Shown piece after piece: positions 41,472 through 50,846 of a stretch of 64,000 nucleotides of DNA; positions within the stretch are counted from its first letter, which is position 1, and every line of letters starts with the position of its first letter. The notes beneath the pieces were generated by a model. That model saw only the letters and a list, made by a program, of their open reading frames with translations. It searched no databases and had not been told where the DNA came from. A program made the translations under genes and the position numbers. Source of the stretch: Roseobacter weihaiensis (GTDB taxonomy: Bacteria > Pseudomonadota > Alphaproteobacteria > Rhodobacterales > Rhodobacteraceae); contig NZ_JACNMO010000007.1 in NCBI RefSeq assembly GCF_020622345.1, positions 161,290-225,289 of the forward strand, written 5' to 3'.

Positions 41472-41870
41472 TCATCGCGAACTCTGGATCGTCAGCAACC
41501 AACGCACGATATCAGCGATCGCGGCACTCGCTTCAAGGGTTTGCCCGTCGCCCGCCATCATCGTTGTCTTCGGTCCCTCGAAGAACCAGCCATAGACCGG
41601 CATGTTGCTGCCATGGCCCGGCAGGCTGGCACGCCCGTCGATTTGAGCCACGACACGGGCGGTCGGAAAGATGCCATTGTTTTGCTTTTGCAGGATTGTC
41701 AGATCTGCGGGAACGACGGTGAGGGCATCCGCCATACTGCCTGTGCCACGCGCATCAGCACCATGGCAGACAGCACAATGCAACTGGAAGAGGCGGTGGC
41801 CCGGATCATGACTATCCGCCAGGGATGACGTGCCGCACAGAACAAGCAGCGGCAAAATGTATCGCACCAT
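41472..41870 (-). CDS. Periplasmic c-type cytochrome
   Basis: A 132-residue protein with a signal peptide (MVRYILPLLVLCGTSSLADS) and one haem-binding CAVCH motif near residue 32; the Met ligand is probably in GSNMPVYG. It resembles small class I cytochromes that pass electrons in the periplasm. ATG 41870 has an excellent GGAGG upstream. The redox partner is not visible in the neighbourhood. It follows the VWA gene's 3' end by 69 bp on the same strand. Confidence 0.88.
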   Translation of the reverse strand: MVRYILPLLVLCGTSSLADSHDPGHRLFQLHCAVCHGADARGTGSMADALTVVPADLTILQKQNNGIFPTARVVAQIDGRASLPGHGSNMPVYGWFFEGPKTTMMAGDGQTLEASAAIADIVRWLLTIQSSR

Positions 41871-41939
41871 GGTTTCCTCCCCCCATGACAGCACTGCGTG
41901 CAGTTTTTCAGGTTCATTCGGGCAGGTCAAACGATTGCG

Positions 41940-43217
41940 CTACCGGATCAGTTCAATCACCTCGCCAAAGGGCGGTGGCGTGCGGGCGGGCAGGGGCGTG
42001 GCCCAGACTACCGGTGCTGCCGGGGCGGGCCCATGGAGGCCCAGCATATCAGACAGAATGACGATCAAGGACGGGGACAGGCGTGACGCGATGCTCAGAA
42101 CCTCCACGAAAGAGGTGCCTCCCTCCCGTCGAAAGGTGAGGGTCTCGAACACATTTTGCCCCGTCAGCGGGGTCAGGATGTGGTGGGCATAGACCGCTTC
42201 GTCAAAGCATAGAACGTGGGTTTCGACCGTGCTTTTCCGGGTGATGCTGCTCACTTCCCCCGCGAAAAGCGACAGAATGTCGGGGCTGATCGAGCCGGAG
42301 GTGTCGATGCCGACAACAACCCGCGGACCTATGGACCGGCGATCGGTTGCGGGCTCGAAAACCGGGGAGGGGCCACCGCGGCGCAGGGCGTCGCTTTCGG
42401 CGGCAACCCAGGCGGACCGCGGCCTGCGATAGGACCGTCGCGGGGCGTCGGTGACCGCCTTTGCCAGCAGTCGGCGCAGGCGATGCTCCCAAGGCGTGCG
42501 GCTGACGCGGATGTCGCTGAGCTGGCGCAGGACCGTGCCGATGCCGCGCCCGGCGGCCCCAGCCGTTTGCGCCGCCCGGATCAGATGGGCCTGCCATGCA
42601 GCGTCTTTCTGATCCGTGTCCGCAGCAGGGTTGTCCGGTTCCAGGTCGGAGTCAAAGGCCTTGGCGGCCTGATAGTCACCCTGTTTCTTTTTCTTTTTGT
42701 TTCCAGCGCTTGCAAGGCGAAGGTAAAGTCGATCTACATCCCAGATGCTCAAGAGGTCTTTGCCATCCTCAGCGGGATCGGAGATTACGTCTGCGATCAA
42801 CTCCGAGAGCGTCACCGCTGGACGTGGCAGGGCATGCCCGGCGCGGAGCAGGCATTCATTGACGATGGCATCGGCGCAGAGATTGTAGGTCAGCGGATCG
42901 AACTGGGCACCAAACCGCGCCTGCATGGCCTGCTGCCGGGCCTCATGTCGGAAGGCGATGTGCAGGACATGATGCCCGAGGACACCGATCTGCTCCCGCA
43001 GGGGAAGGTTCTGAAACATCGTCCCGATATGGATCGCGTCGCCGGAGGTGATCGTCCGGGGGCCGTCAGCATCCTTTGTGTCGCACCAAAGGGCCAGCGC
43101 CGCGAGGCCGGGGTCCACGTCCGGCAAATGCGCAAGCGCGCGCGTCACACGGGTGGAGCGCCGCGTCAAGGCGCTAGTCCAGCCCCAGCGCCTGGCGGTC
43201 TGCCGCGTAGCGCGCAT
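41940..43217 (-). CDS. VWA-like metallopeptidase-fold protein (DUF2201)
   Basis: A protein of about 425 residues. The N-terminal half resembles the DUF2201 putative metallopeptidase domain (LGHHVLHIAFRHEARQ, where HxxxxxxxH-like residues replace a classic HExxH). The C-terminal part is a VWA-like domain with the MIDAS-type motif GIDTSGSISPDIL. It follows a MoxR ATPase gene, a pairing found in many bacteria for complex assembly or metal insertion. ATG 43217 overlaps the moxR end by 44 bp; TTG 43167-43169, 4 bp after the moxR stop, is a good alternative start that keeps the family N-terminus. Confidence 0.82.
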   Translation of the reverse strand: MRATRQTARRWGWTSALTRRSTRVTRALAHLPDVDPGLAALALWCDTKDADGPRTITSGDAIHIGTMFQNLPLREQIGVLGHHVLHIAFRHEARQQAMQARFGAQFDPLTYNLCADAIVNECLLRAGHALPRPAVTLSELIADVISDPAEDGKDLLSIWDVDRLYLRLASAGNKKKKKQGDYQAAKAFDSDLEPDNPAADTDQKDAAWQAHLIRAAQTAGAAGRGIGTVLRQLSDIRVSRTPWEHRLRRLLAKAVTDAPRRSYRRPRSAWVAAESDALRRGGPSPVFEPATDRRSIGPRVVVGIDTSGSISPDILSLFAGEVSSITRKSTVETHVLCFDEAVYAHHILTPLTGQNVFETLTFRREGGTSFVEVLSIASRLSPSLIVILSDMLGLHGPAPAAPVVWATPLPARTPPPFGEVIELIR

Positions 43218-44292
43218 AGGCTGCCGACCCAGTGAACGCGTCCTGAAGCCCGTCCCGAAACGCTTTGGCCATCAGCATCTCGAAGCCGAAGGCGCTCAAT
43301 TCCGCCAAGGGGAGCTGTGCGAAGGCTGGCGTGTCGCGATGACGGGCGACGTGCCGGATCTGTTCCATGATGTCGATGATCTCTGAGAGGGTGTGCGGGT
43401 TGGCCGCACCGACCAGCCCGAAAACCACGGCATTCATCCCGTGCAAGCTTTCGGGAAAGAGTGAAAACCTTTCTTTTTCAGTTGCCTGCAGGATGTCATT
43501 GATCTGAACCGACGCTTGGATTTCATCTGCAATAACGGCAAACTCGGCCGCGGCGGCGTCGCCCACGGTACCCGCAATCAGCGTCTGCCTGGTGGCACGG
43601 TCAGGGACAGCGCTCATGATCTCGCTGACCCGCTCCCAGGCACGGGGCGTGCAGGTGATGAGGTGACCCCGGCGCAAGCTCTCTTCCGTGGTCTCCAGCA
43701 GATCGGGTCGGCTGCGCAGAAAGGCGGTCACTGCGGGCGACAGCCCCTTGAGGGCGGCATAGGTCTCCAGCCAGTCCTTGGGATCGGCCTGCACGTGCAG
43801 ATGGATCAACCTGTCAGAGAGAGCGGTACCCATTTCATAGGCAATGGCGCCATCCTCGACCGTATTGCCTGCCGCCACGATCAGCACGCTGTCCGGCAAC
43901 AGATGCTGTCCGACCCGACGTTCCTGCAGCAACCCATAGACGGTGGGTTGCAGATAAGGCGAGGCGGCTGTCAGCTCGTCCAGAAACAGGATCGCCGGGG
44001 CCTGTGGATCGTCGGGCAGGTCTTCGGGGCGGTACCAGACGGTCTTGCGCTGGTCATGGTCGTAGTAGGGCAGGCCCCGCAGATCCTGCGGCTCGATGGT
44101 CGTCAGGCGCAGATCAAAAAGCTTGGCGCCGATCACGTCGGCGAGCTGCTGCACGATCTGGGATTTGCCTACACCGGGACGCCCGTGCAGCATCCATGAG
44201 GCGGTCAGGCGGCCGTCTGCCTGCGCTTGCCAACCGGCGTGCAGTACCTCCAGCGCGCGGCCTGCAGAGATCGGGGGGGTGTTCAGGCTCAT
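43174..44292 (-). CDS. MoxR-type AAA+ ATPase
   Basis: A 372-residue AAA+ ATPase. Walker A is GRPGVGKSQ near residue 42, Walker B ILFLDELTAA near 104, and a sensor segment VLIVAAGNTVEDG follows. It is overlapped upstream by a membrane-protein gene (4 bp) and downstream by the VWA/DUF2201 gene. MoxR ATPases act as chaperones that remodel partner complexes through VWA proteins. The client is unknown; the cytochrome c downstream is a tempting but unproven candidate. Confidence 0.88.
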   Translation of the reverse strand: MSLNTPPISAGRALEVLHAGWQAQADGRLTASWMLHGRPGVGKSQIVQQLADVIGAKLFDLRLTTIEPQDLRGLPYYDHDQRKTVWYRPEDLPDDPQAPAILFLDELTAASPYLQPTVYGLLQERRVGQHLLPDSVLIVAAGNTVEDGAIAYEMGTALSDRLIHLHVQADPKDWLETYAALKGLSPAVTAFLRSRPDLLETTEESLRRGHLITCTPRAWERVSEIMSAVPDRATRQTLIAGTVGDAAAAEFAVIADEIQASVQINDILQATEKERFSLFPESLHGMNAVVFGLVGAANPHTLSEIIDIMEQIRHVARHRDTPAFAQLPLAELSAFGFEMLMAKAFRDGLQDAFTGSAAYARYAADRQALGLD

Positions 44293-45002
44293 GACGTGAC
44301 CTCATTTCCGGGCCGCGGGGTCGGGGGCGTTTCCCGCAGTGCCGCCATCCGGGCATGGGCCGAAATTGTCCCGGTCTCCAGCGTGACCATGTGGATCGAT
44401 GTCGCCTGGCGCAGGGTGACCGCGTGCAGCGCCTTTTCGGTCAGGGTCTCGTCAAAAAGCGCCTCCCGCAGCCATTGACGGGCTTGCGGGTCCAGGTCCA
44501 GCACCGCCGGGTCAGGCGCGGGCTTTTGCACCGACACCAGGGTCAGCGGTGTCACGCGGGCCAATTCCGACTGTTCAACGACCAGATGAAGCTCGCCCGC
44601 TGCCATCCCCCGGCGTGCCGCGATCCGGGTCAGCACCCGGGTTCCGTTAAAGCGCAGGGCGTCCAATGTGCGGGCCATTTCATCCTCTGTGACAAGCGCT
44701 TCACGCTTTTCCTTTGGCATGTTGAAGACCCGCGTTTCGACAAAGGCAATGAGGATCAGCATCGGAATCGGCGCTTGTGAAATCGGCAGCGCAAGGTCGG
44801 GCCAGATCAGCATGGCGACCACGAAGGGCATCAGTGCGCCCAGAAACCGCAGCACCTGCACCTCGAAGATCAGCCGCGCCACCATGCGGCCTGTTGCCTC
44901 GCGGCGTGGAATCAGCGAAATCCGCCCTATCATTCGCTTGGGCACGCTCCGTGTTTCCAGCGCCTTGTGGTTGTAAAGTGTTGAAGGGCATACGATGAAC
45001 AT
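44289..45002 (-). CDS. Membrane protein of unknown function in MoxR-VWA operon
   Basis: A 237-residue protein with two hydrophobic helices (about residues 52-72 FLGALMPFVVAMLIW and 76-95 PISQAPIPMLILIAFV) and a soluble C-terminal domain of about 140 residues. I do not recognise the family. The stop overlaps the moxR start by 4 bp, so it is the first gene of the leftward operon. It could anchor the MoxR-VWA complex to the membrane; this is inference from position only. Confidence 0.72.
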   Translation of the reverse strand: MFIVCPSTLYNHKALETRSVPKRMIGRISLIPRREATGRMVARLIFEVQVLRFLGALMPFVVAMLIWPDLALPISQAPIPMLILIAFVETRVFNMPKEKREALVTEDEMARTLDALRFNGTRVLTRIAARRGMAAGELHLVVEQSELARVTPLTLVSVQKPAPDPAVLDLDPQARQWLREALFDETLTEKALHAVTLRQATSIHMVTLETGTISAHARMAALRETPPTPRPGNEVTS

Positions 45003-45086
45003 GATTTCTCCCCTCCGCTACCTAGTGCGCCTGATGGGTGCCGTCGAGCCACCTTTCCCGGGCACCCTGCGGAGGAGGGATGCGCC

Positions 45087-46565
45087 ATGACCCGGTTTGC
45101 AAAGAACCTTGCTGCGTTTGTCTTGTGGGCGGTCGCCGCTCTGGCGGTGATCCTCAGCATCTGGCAGCTCGAAGCGGAGCGCGCGACGGTCTCGGAGGAG
45201 GTCATTGAGACGCAGGCCGGCGCGGTATCGCTCTACCGAACCGAGACCGAAGGCCCGCTGGTCGTCATCACGCACGGCTTTGCCGGGTCGCGGCAGATGA
45301 TGCAGTATATCTCGCGCGATCTGGCGCGGGCGGGCTTTACGGTCGCGGCATTCGATTTTCTGGGCCATGGCCGTAACCCGGATCGGATGTCCGCGGATGT
45401 CTCGCGCATTGAGGGGACAACCCAGCAACTGGTCGGGCAGACCCGCGCGGTCGTGCAGGCGCTGCAACAGGAGGCCGGATTGGCGGGCCCGCTGGCGTTG
45501 CTGGGACATTCCATGGCGACCGATATCATCATCCGCGCCGCTGAAGACATCCCGGACGTGGCTGCAATCGTCGCCATCTCGATGTATTCGGATGCCATCA
45601 CCGCCGATTTTCCGGAGCGTCTGCTGATCCTGTCCGGCCAGTGGGAGGACCGCCTGCGCGCCGTGGCGCTCGACGCGGTGGCGCTGGTGGGCGACCGCGC
45701 GGAGGAGGCCGAGACCGTGCGCAACGGACTGGTTCTGCGCCGGGCGGTGTCGGTCCCGCGGACCGAACATGTGGCGGTGCTTTTTGCCCCTCTGACCATG
45801 CAGGAGACCCGCGCCTGGCTGAACGATGCCTTTGCCCGACCGCAAAGCGGTCAGACGCAGGCGCGGGGGCGTGCCATTCTTGCGTTGCTTGTGGGGCTGG
45901 CGATCCTGATGTGGCCGCTCACGCGGCTCTTGCCTGCGCGGAGAGGACCACAGGCCCCGGTGCCCTTGAGGACGTTTCTGGTCGGTGTCCTGATGCCGGT
46001 ACTCCCCGCGATGGCGGCGGCGGTGTTGCTCGGAGGCGGTTTGATGCAGACAGCGGCTTTCGGGGCGCTCTTGTTGTTCTTCGCGATCTGGGGGAGCGTT
46101 GCATTGATCGTCCTTGTGGCGGCGGGCTACCGTCCGCAGTTGCCCCGTTTGGGCGGCATCGCGCTTCTGCTGCTTTGGGGGCTGGGGGCCTTTGCGCTGG
46201 CGCTTGATCGTTATGCGGCAGCCTTTCTGCCGACCGGACCACGGGTGCCCTTGATGCTCTGGCTTTTGCTGGGGACGGTCCCGTTTGTACTGGCAGACCG
46301 CGTTTTGGCGGCGGGGGCACCGCTCTGGCGGCGGGTCACCCTGCGTGTCGTGCCTGTGGTGGCCTTGTCCGGCAGCATGATCGTCTTTCCACAGAGCATG
46401 GGTGTGCTCTTTACGGTGCTGCCGGTGATGGTGTTGTTCTTTGTGGTCTATGGCACGATGGCACGGGCCGTCGCGGTCAGGACTAACCCCGAGACGGCAG
46501 CCCTTGCCCTTGCGGTGATCCTGGCCTGGTCGATTGCCGCCAGCACACCGCTTTTTGTGGGCTGA
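45087..46565 (+). CDS. Alpha/beta hydrolase fused to a C-terminal multi-helix membrane domain
   Basis: A 492-residue protein. An N-terminal membrane helix (AAFVLWAVAALAVILSIW) leads to an alpha/beta-hydrolase domain (about residues 45-255) with the oxyanion motif THGFAGS and nucleophile elbow LLGHSMATD, and a late TEHVAV histidine candidate. From about residue 275 on there are six to seven hydrophobic helices. The hydrolase domain probably faces the periplasm. The substrate is unknown. It is divergent from the MoxR operon and stands alone. Confidence 0.8.
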   Translation: MTRFAKNLAAFVLWAVAALAVILSIWQLEAERATVSEEVIETQAGAVSLYRTETEGPLVVITHGFAGSRQMMQYISRDLARAGFTVAAFDFLGHGRNPDRMSADVSRIEGTTQQLVGQTRAVVQALQQEAGLAGPLALLGHSMATDIIIRAAEDIPDVAAIVAISMYSDAITADFPERLLILSGQWEDRLRAVALDAVALVGDRAEEAETVRNGLVLRRAVSVPRTEHVAVLFAPLTMQETRAWLNDAFARPQSGQTQARGRAILALLVGLAILMWPLTRLLPARRGPQAPVPLRTFLVGVLMPVLPAMAAAVLLGGGLMQTAAFGALLLFFAIWGSVALIVLVAAGYRPQLPRLGGIALLLLWGLGAFALALDRYAAAFLPTGPRVPLMLWLLLGTVPFVLADRVLAAGAPLWRRVTLRVVPVVALSGSMIVFPQSMGVLFTVLPVMVLFFVVYGTMARAVAVRTNPETAALALAVILAWSIAASTPLFVG

Positions 46566-46599
46566 TCTGCACCGGTATTCCATGCCCTGTGGTCAGGTT

Positions 46600-47550
46600 T
46601 CAAGGGGGAGCGCTGGGTTCTCCGCCCGCACCATAGCGGCGGCGCGCGGCGCTCTCGCGCAGCAGCCAGCGGGCGACGCGGGTCTGGGCGGCGGGCGCAG
46701 TCCGGCCTTGCCGGCGCAACAGGTAGTAGCCCGATGTCGTCTGCAGCGCTGCGTCGCCAAAGGGCCGGATCAGCTGGCCGCGCTCCAGATGCCGGTCGAC
46801 AAGATGACCCCAGCCGAGCGCGATGCCAAGACCACTGACCGCCGCCTCAATTGCCAGCGGATAGGTGTTAAAGAGCGTCTGGCGGTCCTCGACGGGCCGT
46901 CCCATGCCCCGACCCTCCAGCCACTGGCGCCAGTCCATCCACTCCGGGTGGGTGCTGCTGACCTCGATCAGGTCGAGCTGTTGCGTCGTGGCGACCGAAA
47001 GCGTCTCGGGCCATTGGTCTCGATAGGCGGGGGCGCAAACCGGAAAGACCGTCTCGCCAAAGAGCAGTTCCGCGTCGTAGCCGGGCCAGGTGCCCTCACC
47101 GCGCAGGATCGTCAGCGCTCTTTCGTCCGAGAGGCATTCGGCATCGCTGTCGGAGGCCGTCAGCTTGATCCGGAGAGCGGCGTTCTCGCGATGAAAGCGG
47201 GGCAGCCGGGGCAGCAGCCAGAGCGATGCGACCGAATGCGTTGCGGCCAGATCGACGGTATCTTCCGCGCCGCCGGGCAGGATCGTGTCGGCGGCGGCTT
47301 GCAGCGCGTCCAGAGGGGGGGCAATCGCCTCGAAATAGCGTGCACCCTCTCGTGTCAACGTGACAGACCGGTGCCCTCGGGTAAACAGAGCGCAGCCGAA
47401 GTGCGCCTCCAGCAACCTGACTTTCCGGCTCACCGCGCTTTCAGCGATGTGCAGGTGTTCCGCGGCGCGCGCAAACCCGCCGAGCCGGGCGGCCGCCTCA
47501 AAGGCGATCAGGTAGTCGAGCGAGGGGAGAGCGTTGCGCTTGCGGGTCAT
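46600..47550 (-). CDS. LysR-family transcriptional regulator (GcvA-like)
   Basis: A 316-residue regulator with an N-terminal winged helix-turn-helix (LPSLDYLIAFEAAARLGGFARAAEHLHIAESAVSRKVRLLE, given here as two blocks LPSLDYLIAFEAAARLGG and HIAESAVSRKVRLLE) and a C-terminal periplasmic-binding-like effector domain ending GIALGWGHLVDRHL. The start is ATG 47550 (MTRKRNALPSL). It is divergent from the DUF1989-GcvT gene with about 227 bp between, the classical layout for a LysR that controls its neighbour. GcvA-like features fit a one-carbon or glycine-type target, but the effector is unknown. Confidence 0.88.
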   Translation of the reverse strand: MTRKRNALPSLDYLIAFEAAARLGGFARAAEHLHIAESAVSRKVRLLEAHFGCALFTRGHRSVTLTREGARYFEAIAPPLDALQAAADTILPGGAEDTVDLAATHSVASLWLLPRLPRFHRENAALRIKLTASDSDAECLSDERALTILRGEGTWPGYDAELLFGETVFPVCAPAYRDQWPETLSVATTQQLDLIEVSSTHPEWMDWRQWLEGRGMGRPVEDRQTLFNTYPLAIEAAVSGLGIALGWGHLVDRHLERGQLIRPFGDAALQTTSGYYLLRRQGRTAPAAQTRVARWLLRESAARRRYGAGGEPSAPP

Positions 47551-47777
47551 GCCCGCAGCACAACATTCTTTGGCTCTCATTTCTAGGGGCAAAGGCCTGA
47601 AAAATTCTGTGCAGAGGATTGTTGGTTTTGCGGCACTCTGGGTCTGGGGCGTTGATCCGCGTCCAAATCGTTTTGCCATGCCCGTTTGGGGAAGGGACTG
47701 ATAGTGACACCAGTAATCCGGCGTGCACAGCAGGGCATACGCACCGCGTCGACCTGTGCGACACGGCAGGTGATGCG

Positions 47778-50150
47778 ATGAGCGCGACTGACACGCCCCG
47801 GCATGTCTGGGAGCGTAACGGGGTGCGCATGCCCGGCCTGCCGATCCTGCCACCGGGGGTGGAGCGTCATCCCGTCCCTGGTGGAGGCTCGCGCGCAGTG
47901 CCGGTCTATCGCGGCGACCGCATCTCGATCCAGGACCTCGATGGCCTGCAACCGGCTGAGCTGGTTTTCTTTGCGCCGGACAAGTCGTCCGATGCGGGCT
48001 ATCTCGGGGCGCGCGGGGCCGGACGGCCGGAGCGCACGATTGAGACGCTGTCACAGGGGGGCCCGTCAGGGTCCAGGGTTCTGCACGCGCTGGAGGCGGC
48101 GGGGTTTGATCTGGGGCTCGGCGATGCGATCCACGTCTTTGATGAAGGCTCGCGTCCGGGAGAGACTGCCGACTTCGTGGCTCACCGTGATGGTCTGCTG
48201 ATCTGTGCCGCGCCGGGGGCGCCGATGCAGCCGCAGCACCAGAACCCACCCAGCGATCTGGCGCTCTACGTGTCCCGCGCCGACCCCGCCATGACCAAGG
48301 CAGCCCATGGGCCGCCGGACCCCTTGGCCGACCCGCTTGAGGATCTCAACATCCAGCCCGGTGCCGCAACCGCCTATGAGGTCAAGGCCGGTCAGTTCAT
48401 CCAGATCCTCGACGTCAAGGGGCGCGAATGCAGCGACTTTCAGGCGTTTTCCCTGCGCGCGCTCGACAAGGGGCTGGAGCGGGAGATCGACCCCACCACC
48501 ACCCGCAGCCTGATGGGGTCGCTCTATCCGCAGCCAGGTATCTTTTCCAAATACTGGAGCGTCGATCACGAGCCGCTCATTGAGATCGTGCAGGACACCT
48601 GCGGGCGGCATGACACCTTCGGTCTGGCCTGTACCGCGCGCTACTACGAGGATCTGGGCTATCCGGGTCACGTCAATTGCTCGGACAATATGAACCTCGA
48701 TCTGGCGCGGTTTGACGTGCGTCCACGCGGGGGGTGGCCCGCCATCAACTTTTTCTTCAACACGATGCTGGACGACACCAACGCCATCGGCATGGACGAC
48801 CCCTGGTCGCGTCCCGGCGATTACGTACTGCTGCGGGCGCTGACCGATCTGCTGTGTATCTCGACGGCCTGCCCCTGCGACATTGATCCGGCCAACGGAT
48901 GGAACCCGACCGATATCCAGGTCCGAACCTACAAACAGACCGAAGACTTCCAAAGGTCCGTCGGCTACAGAAAATCCACGGAGGCGGATGTGGAAGACAC
49001 CAAGAAAACGGCATTTCACGCGTGCTTTGCCGCGCATACCCGCGATTTTGTCGAATATAACGGCTACTGGCTGCCCAACAGCTTTCCCACCATCGGCACG
49101 ATTGGCGAATACTGGGCGGTGCGCGAGAAAACCGCGATCATGGACCTGTCGCCCCTGCGCAAATATGAGGTCACAGGCCCCGATGCCGAAGCGCTGATGC
49201 AGCTTTGCGTGACCCGCAACATCAGAAAGCTGGCCGTGGGGCAGGTGGTCTACACGGCGATGTGCTACGCCCACGGCGGCATGATCGATGACGGCACGGT
49301 CTACCGTCTGGGCGAGATGAATTTTCGCTGGATCGGGGGGAATGACACCTCGGGCCTCTGGCTCAGGGAGCAGTCGGAGAAACACGGGCTGAACGCATGG
49401 GTGCGCAATTCGACGGACCAGTTGCATAACATCGCGGTGCAGGGGCGAAACAGTCGGGATATCCTCGCGCAGGTCTTCTGGACGCCGCCCACCCAACCGA
49501 CCATCGAAGAACTGCCGTGGTTCCGGCTGACCATCGCTCGGGTCGGTGATTTTGACGGCCCCGCTGTTGTGATCTCGCGCACGGGCTATTCTGGCGAGCT
49601 GGGGTATGAAGTCTTCTGCCACCCCAAAGATGCCGCAGCGGTCTATGCGGCGGTCTGGGATGCGGGGCGGCCTTACGGGCTGACACCGCTGGGGCTGGCG
49701 GCGCTGGATATGATGCGGATCGAGGCGGGTCTGATCTTTGCCGGGTCGGAGTTTGACGACCAGACCGACCCCTTTGAGGCGGGCATCGGTTTTACTGTGC
49801 CGCTGAAGTCCAAGGAGGACGACTTTATCGGTCGCGCCGCCCTCGAAGAGCGCAAGGCGCATCCACATCGCAAGCTTGTGGGGCTGGCGTTGACGGGGGG
49901 CGTCGTCCCCGCACCGGGCGACTGCCTGCGGATCGGCAAGGCGCAGGTAGGCGAGGTGACCTCTGCCATGAAATCGCCACTGCTGGGCCAGGTCATTGCG
50001 CTTGGAAGGGTCGCGGCAGCCCATGCGGAGATCGGCACCGAGATCGATGTCGGTCAGCTTGACGGGCATCAAAAACGCCTGGTGGCGCGAGTGGTGCCCT
50101 TTCCTCACTTCGATCCGCAAAAGAAGCGGGTCAAGGGGTATTATGGCTGA
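47778..50150 (+). CDS. DUF1989 (urea carboxylase-associated)-GcvT fusion protein
   Basis: A 790-residue protein. Residues about 20-165 look like a degenerate DUF1989 copy; residues about 185-395 are a full DUF1989 domain with likely zinc cysteines (KGRECSDFQ, VNCSDNMN, ACPCD); residues about 425-790 are a glycine-cleavage T-type aminomethyltransferase domain (WAVREKTAIMDLS, YGLTPLGLAALDMMRIEAG) that should bind tetrahydrofolate. DUF1989 proteins associate with urea carboxylase systems. The combined enzyme probably demethylates or cleaves a small amine or amide and loads one carbon onto folate; the substrate is unknown. ATG 47778 is preferred over 47619. Confidence 0.83.
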   Translation: MSATDTPRHVWERNGVRMPGLPILPPGVERHPVPGGGSRAVPVYRGDRISIQDLDGLQPAELVFFAPDKSSDAGYLGARGAGRPERTIETLSQGGPSGSRVLHALEAAGFDLGLGDAIHVFDEGSRPGETADFVAHRDGLLICAAPGAPMQPQHQNPPSDLALYVSRADPAMTKAAHGPPDPLADPLEDLNIQPGAATAYEVKAGQFIQILDVKGRECSDFQAFSLRALDKGLEREIDPTTTRSLMGSLYPQPGIFSKYWSVDHEPLIEIVQDTCGRHDTFGLACTARYYEDLGYPGHVNCSDNMNLDLARFDVRPRGGWPAINFFFNTMLDDTNAIGMDDPWSRPGDYVLLRALTDLLCISTACPCDIDPANGWNPTDIQVRTYKQTEDFQRSVGYRKSTEADVEDTKKTAFHACFAAHTRDFVEYNGYWLPNSFPTIGTIGEYWAVREKTAIMDLSPLRKYEVTGPDAEALMQLCVTRNIRKLAVGQVVYTAMCYAHGGMIDDGTVYRLGEMNFRWIGGNDTSGLWLREQSEKHGLNAWVRNSTDQLHNIAVQGRNSRDILAQVFWTPPTQPTIEELPWFRLTIARVGDFDGPAVVISRTGYSGELGYEVFCHPKDAAAVYAAVWDAGRPYGLTPLGLAALDMMRIEAGLIFAGSEFDDQTDPFEAGIGFTVPLKSKEDDFIGRAALEERKAHPHRKLVGLALTGGVVPAPGDCLRIGKAQVGEVTSAMKSPLLGQVIALGRVAAAHAEIGTEIDVGQLDGHQKRLVARVVPFPHFDPQKKRVKGYYG

Positions 50151-50237
50151 TTGCGTTTTCCAGTGTCGGTCTGCGCTGCGGCTCGCAAGCGCGGGCTTGG
50201 TACAGATCGCTTCCTGTGCTGCTTTACGGTCTTATAG

Positions 50238-50271
50238 AAAAAACAAACGCCCTGACCCATTCGGGCAGGGC
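50238..50271 (-). terminator. Rho-independent terminator of infC
   Basis: Read on the minus strand, GCCCTG-CCC pairs with GGG-CAGGGC and is followed by GTTTGTTTTTT, 30 bp beyond the infC stop. Confidence 0.85.
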
Positions 50272-50300
50272 GCAGGATAGATATCGCTGGGTGAGGGGAC

Positions 50301-50846
50301 TTACTTCGGCAAGGGCCCGATCAGCATGACCATCTGACGGCCTTCCATTTTCGGAAAGTTCTCCACACGGCCTGCGTCTTTGGTATCTTCGGCGACACGT
50401 TCCAGCAACTCGCGTCCAAGGTTCTGGTGAGCCATCTCGCGACCGCGAAAGCGCAGCGTGATTTTCACTTTATCACCGTTCTCCAAAAACTTGAAAACAT
50501 TGCGCATTTTCACATCGTAGTCATTGGTGTCCGTGTTCGGGCGGAACTTGACTTCCTTGATCTCGATGATCTTCTGCTTCTTGCGGGCTTCGGCTTCTCG
50601 TTTCTGCGTTTCGTATTTGAATTTGCCAAAGTCCATGATCTTGCACACGGGCGGGTTGGCATTGGGCGAAATCTCCACAAGGTCCAGTCCGGCCTCATCC
50701 GCCATTTCCATGGCGCGGTCCGGTGACACAACGCCTACGTTTTCGCCATCCGCGCCAATCAGGCGAATGTCAGAACCTCGGATTTTTTCGTTCACGCGCG
50801 GGCCGGTATCTCTTTGTGGCGGCGCGTTATGGGGTCTGCGAGCGAT
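50301..50846 (-). CDS. infC: Translation initiation factor IF-3, non-canonical ATC start
   Basis: Prevents premature subunit joining and checks start-codon choice. Motifs: [45 protein letters not shown] and [14 protein letters not shown]. No ATG gives the family N-terminus. In frame upstream of the GTG at 50795 the codons read [17 protein letters not shown], the expected N-terminus, beginning with ATC at 50846 (or the adjacent ATC at 50849), with AAGGAAG just upstream. IF-3 mRNAs are known to use rare start codons for autoregulation, so I place the start there (181 residues). A GTG start would give 164 residues. Confidence 0.9.
   Translation of the reverse strand: MARRPHNAPPQRDTGPRVNEKIRGSDIRLIGADGENVGVVSPDRAMEMADEAGLDLVEISPNANPPVCKIMDFGKFKYETQKREAEARKKQKIIEIKEVKFRPNTDTNDYDVKMRNVFKFLENGDKVKITLRFRGREMAHQNLGRELLERVAEDTKDAGRVENFPKMEGRQMVMLIGPLPK

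Noticed and set aside
48066..50120. 684-codon minus-strand open frame
   Set aside because: Antisense shadow of the DUF1989-GcvT gene, with no family motif and a biased Arg/His/Gly composition typical of high-GC shadow frames.
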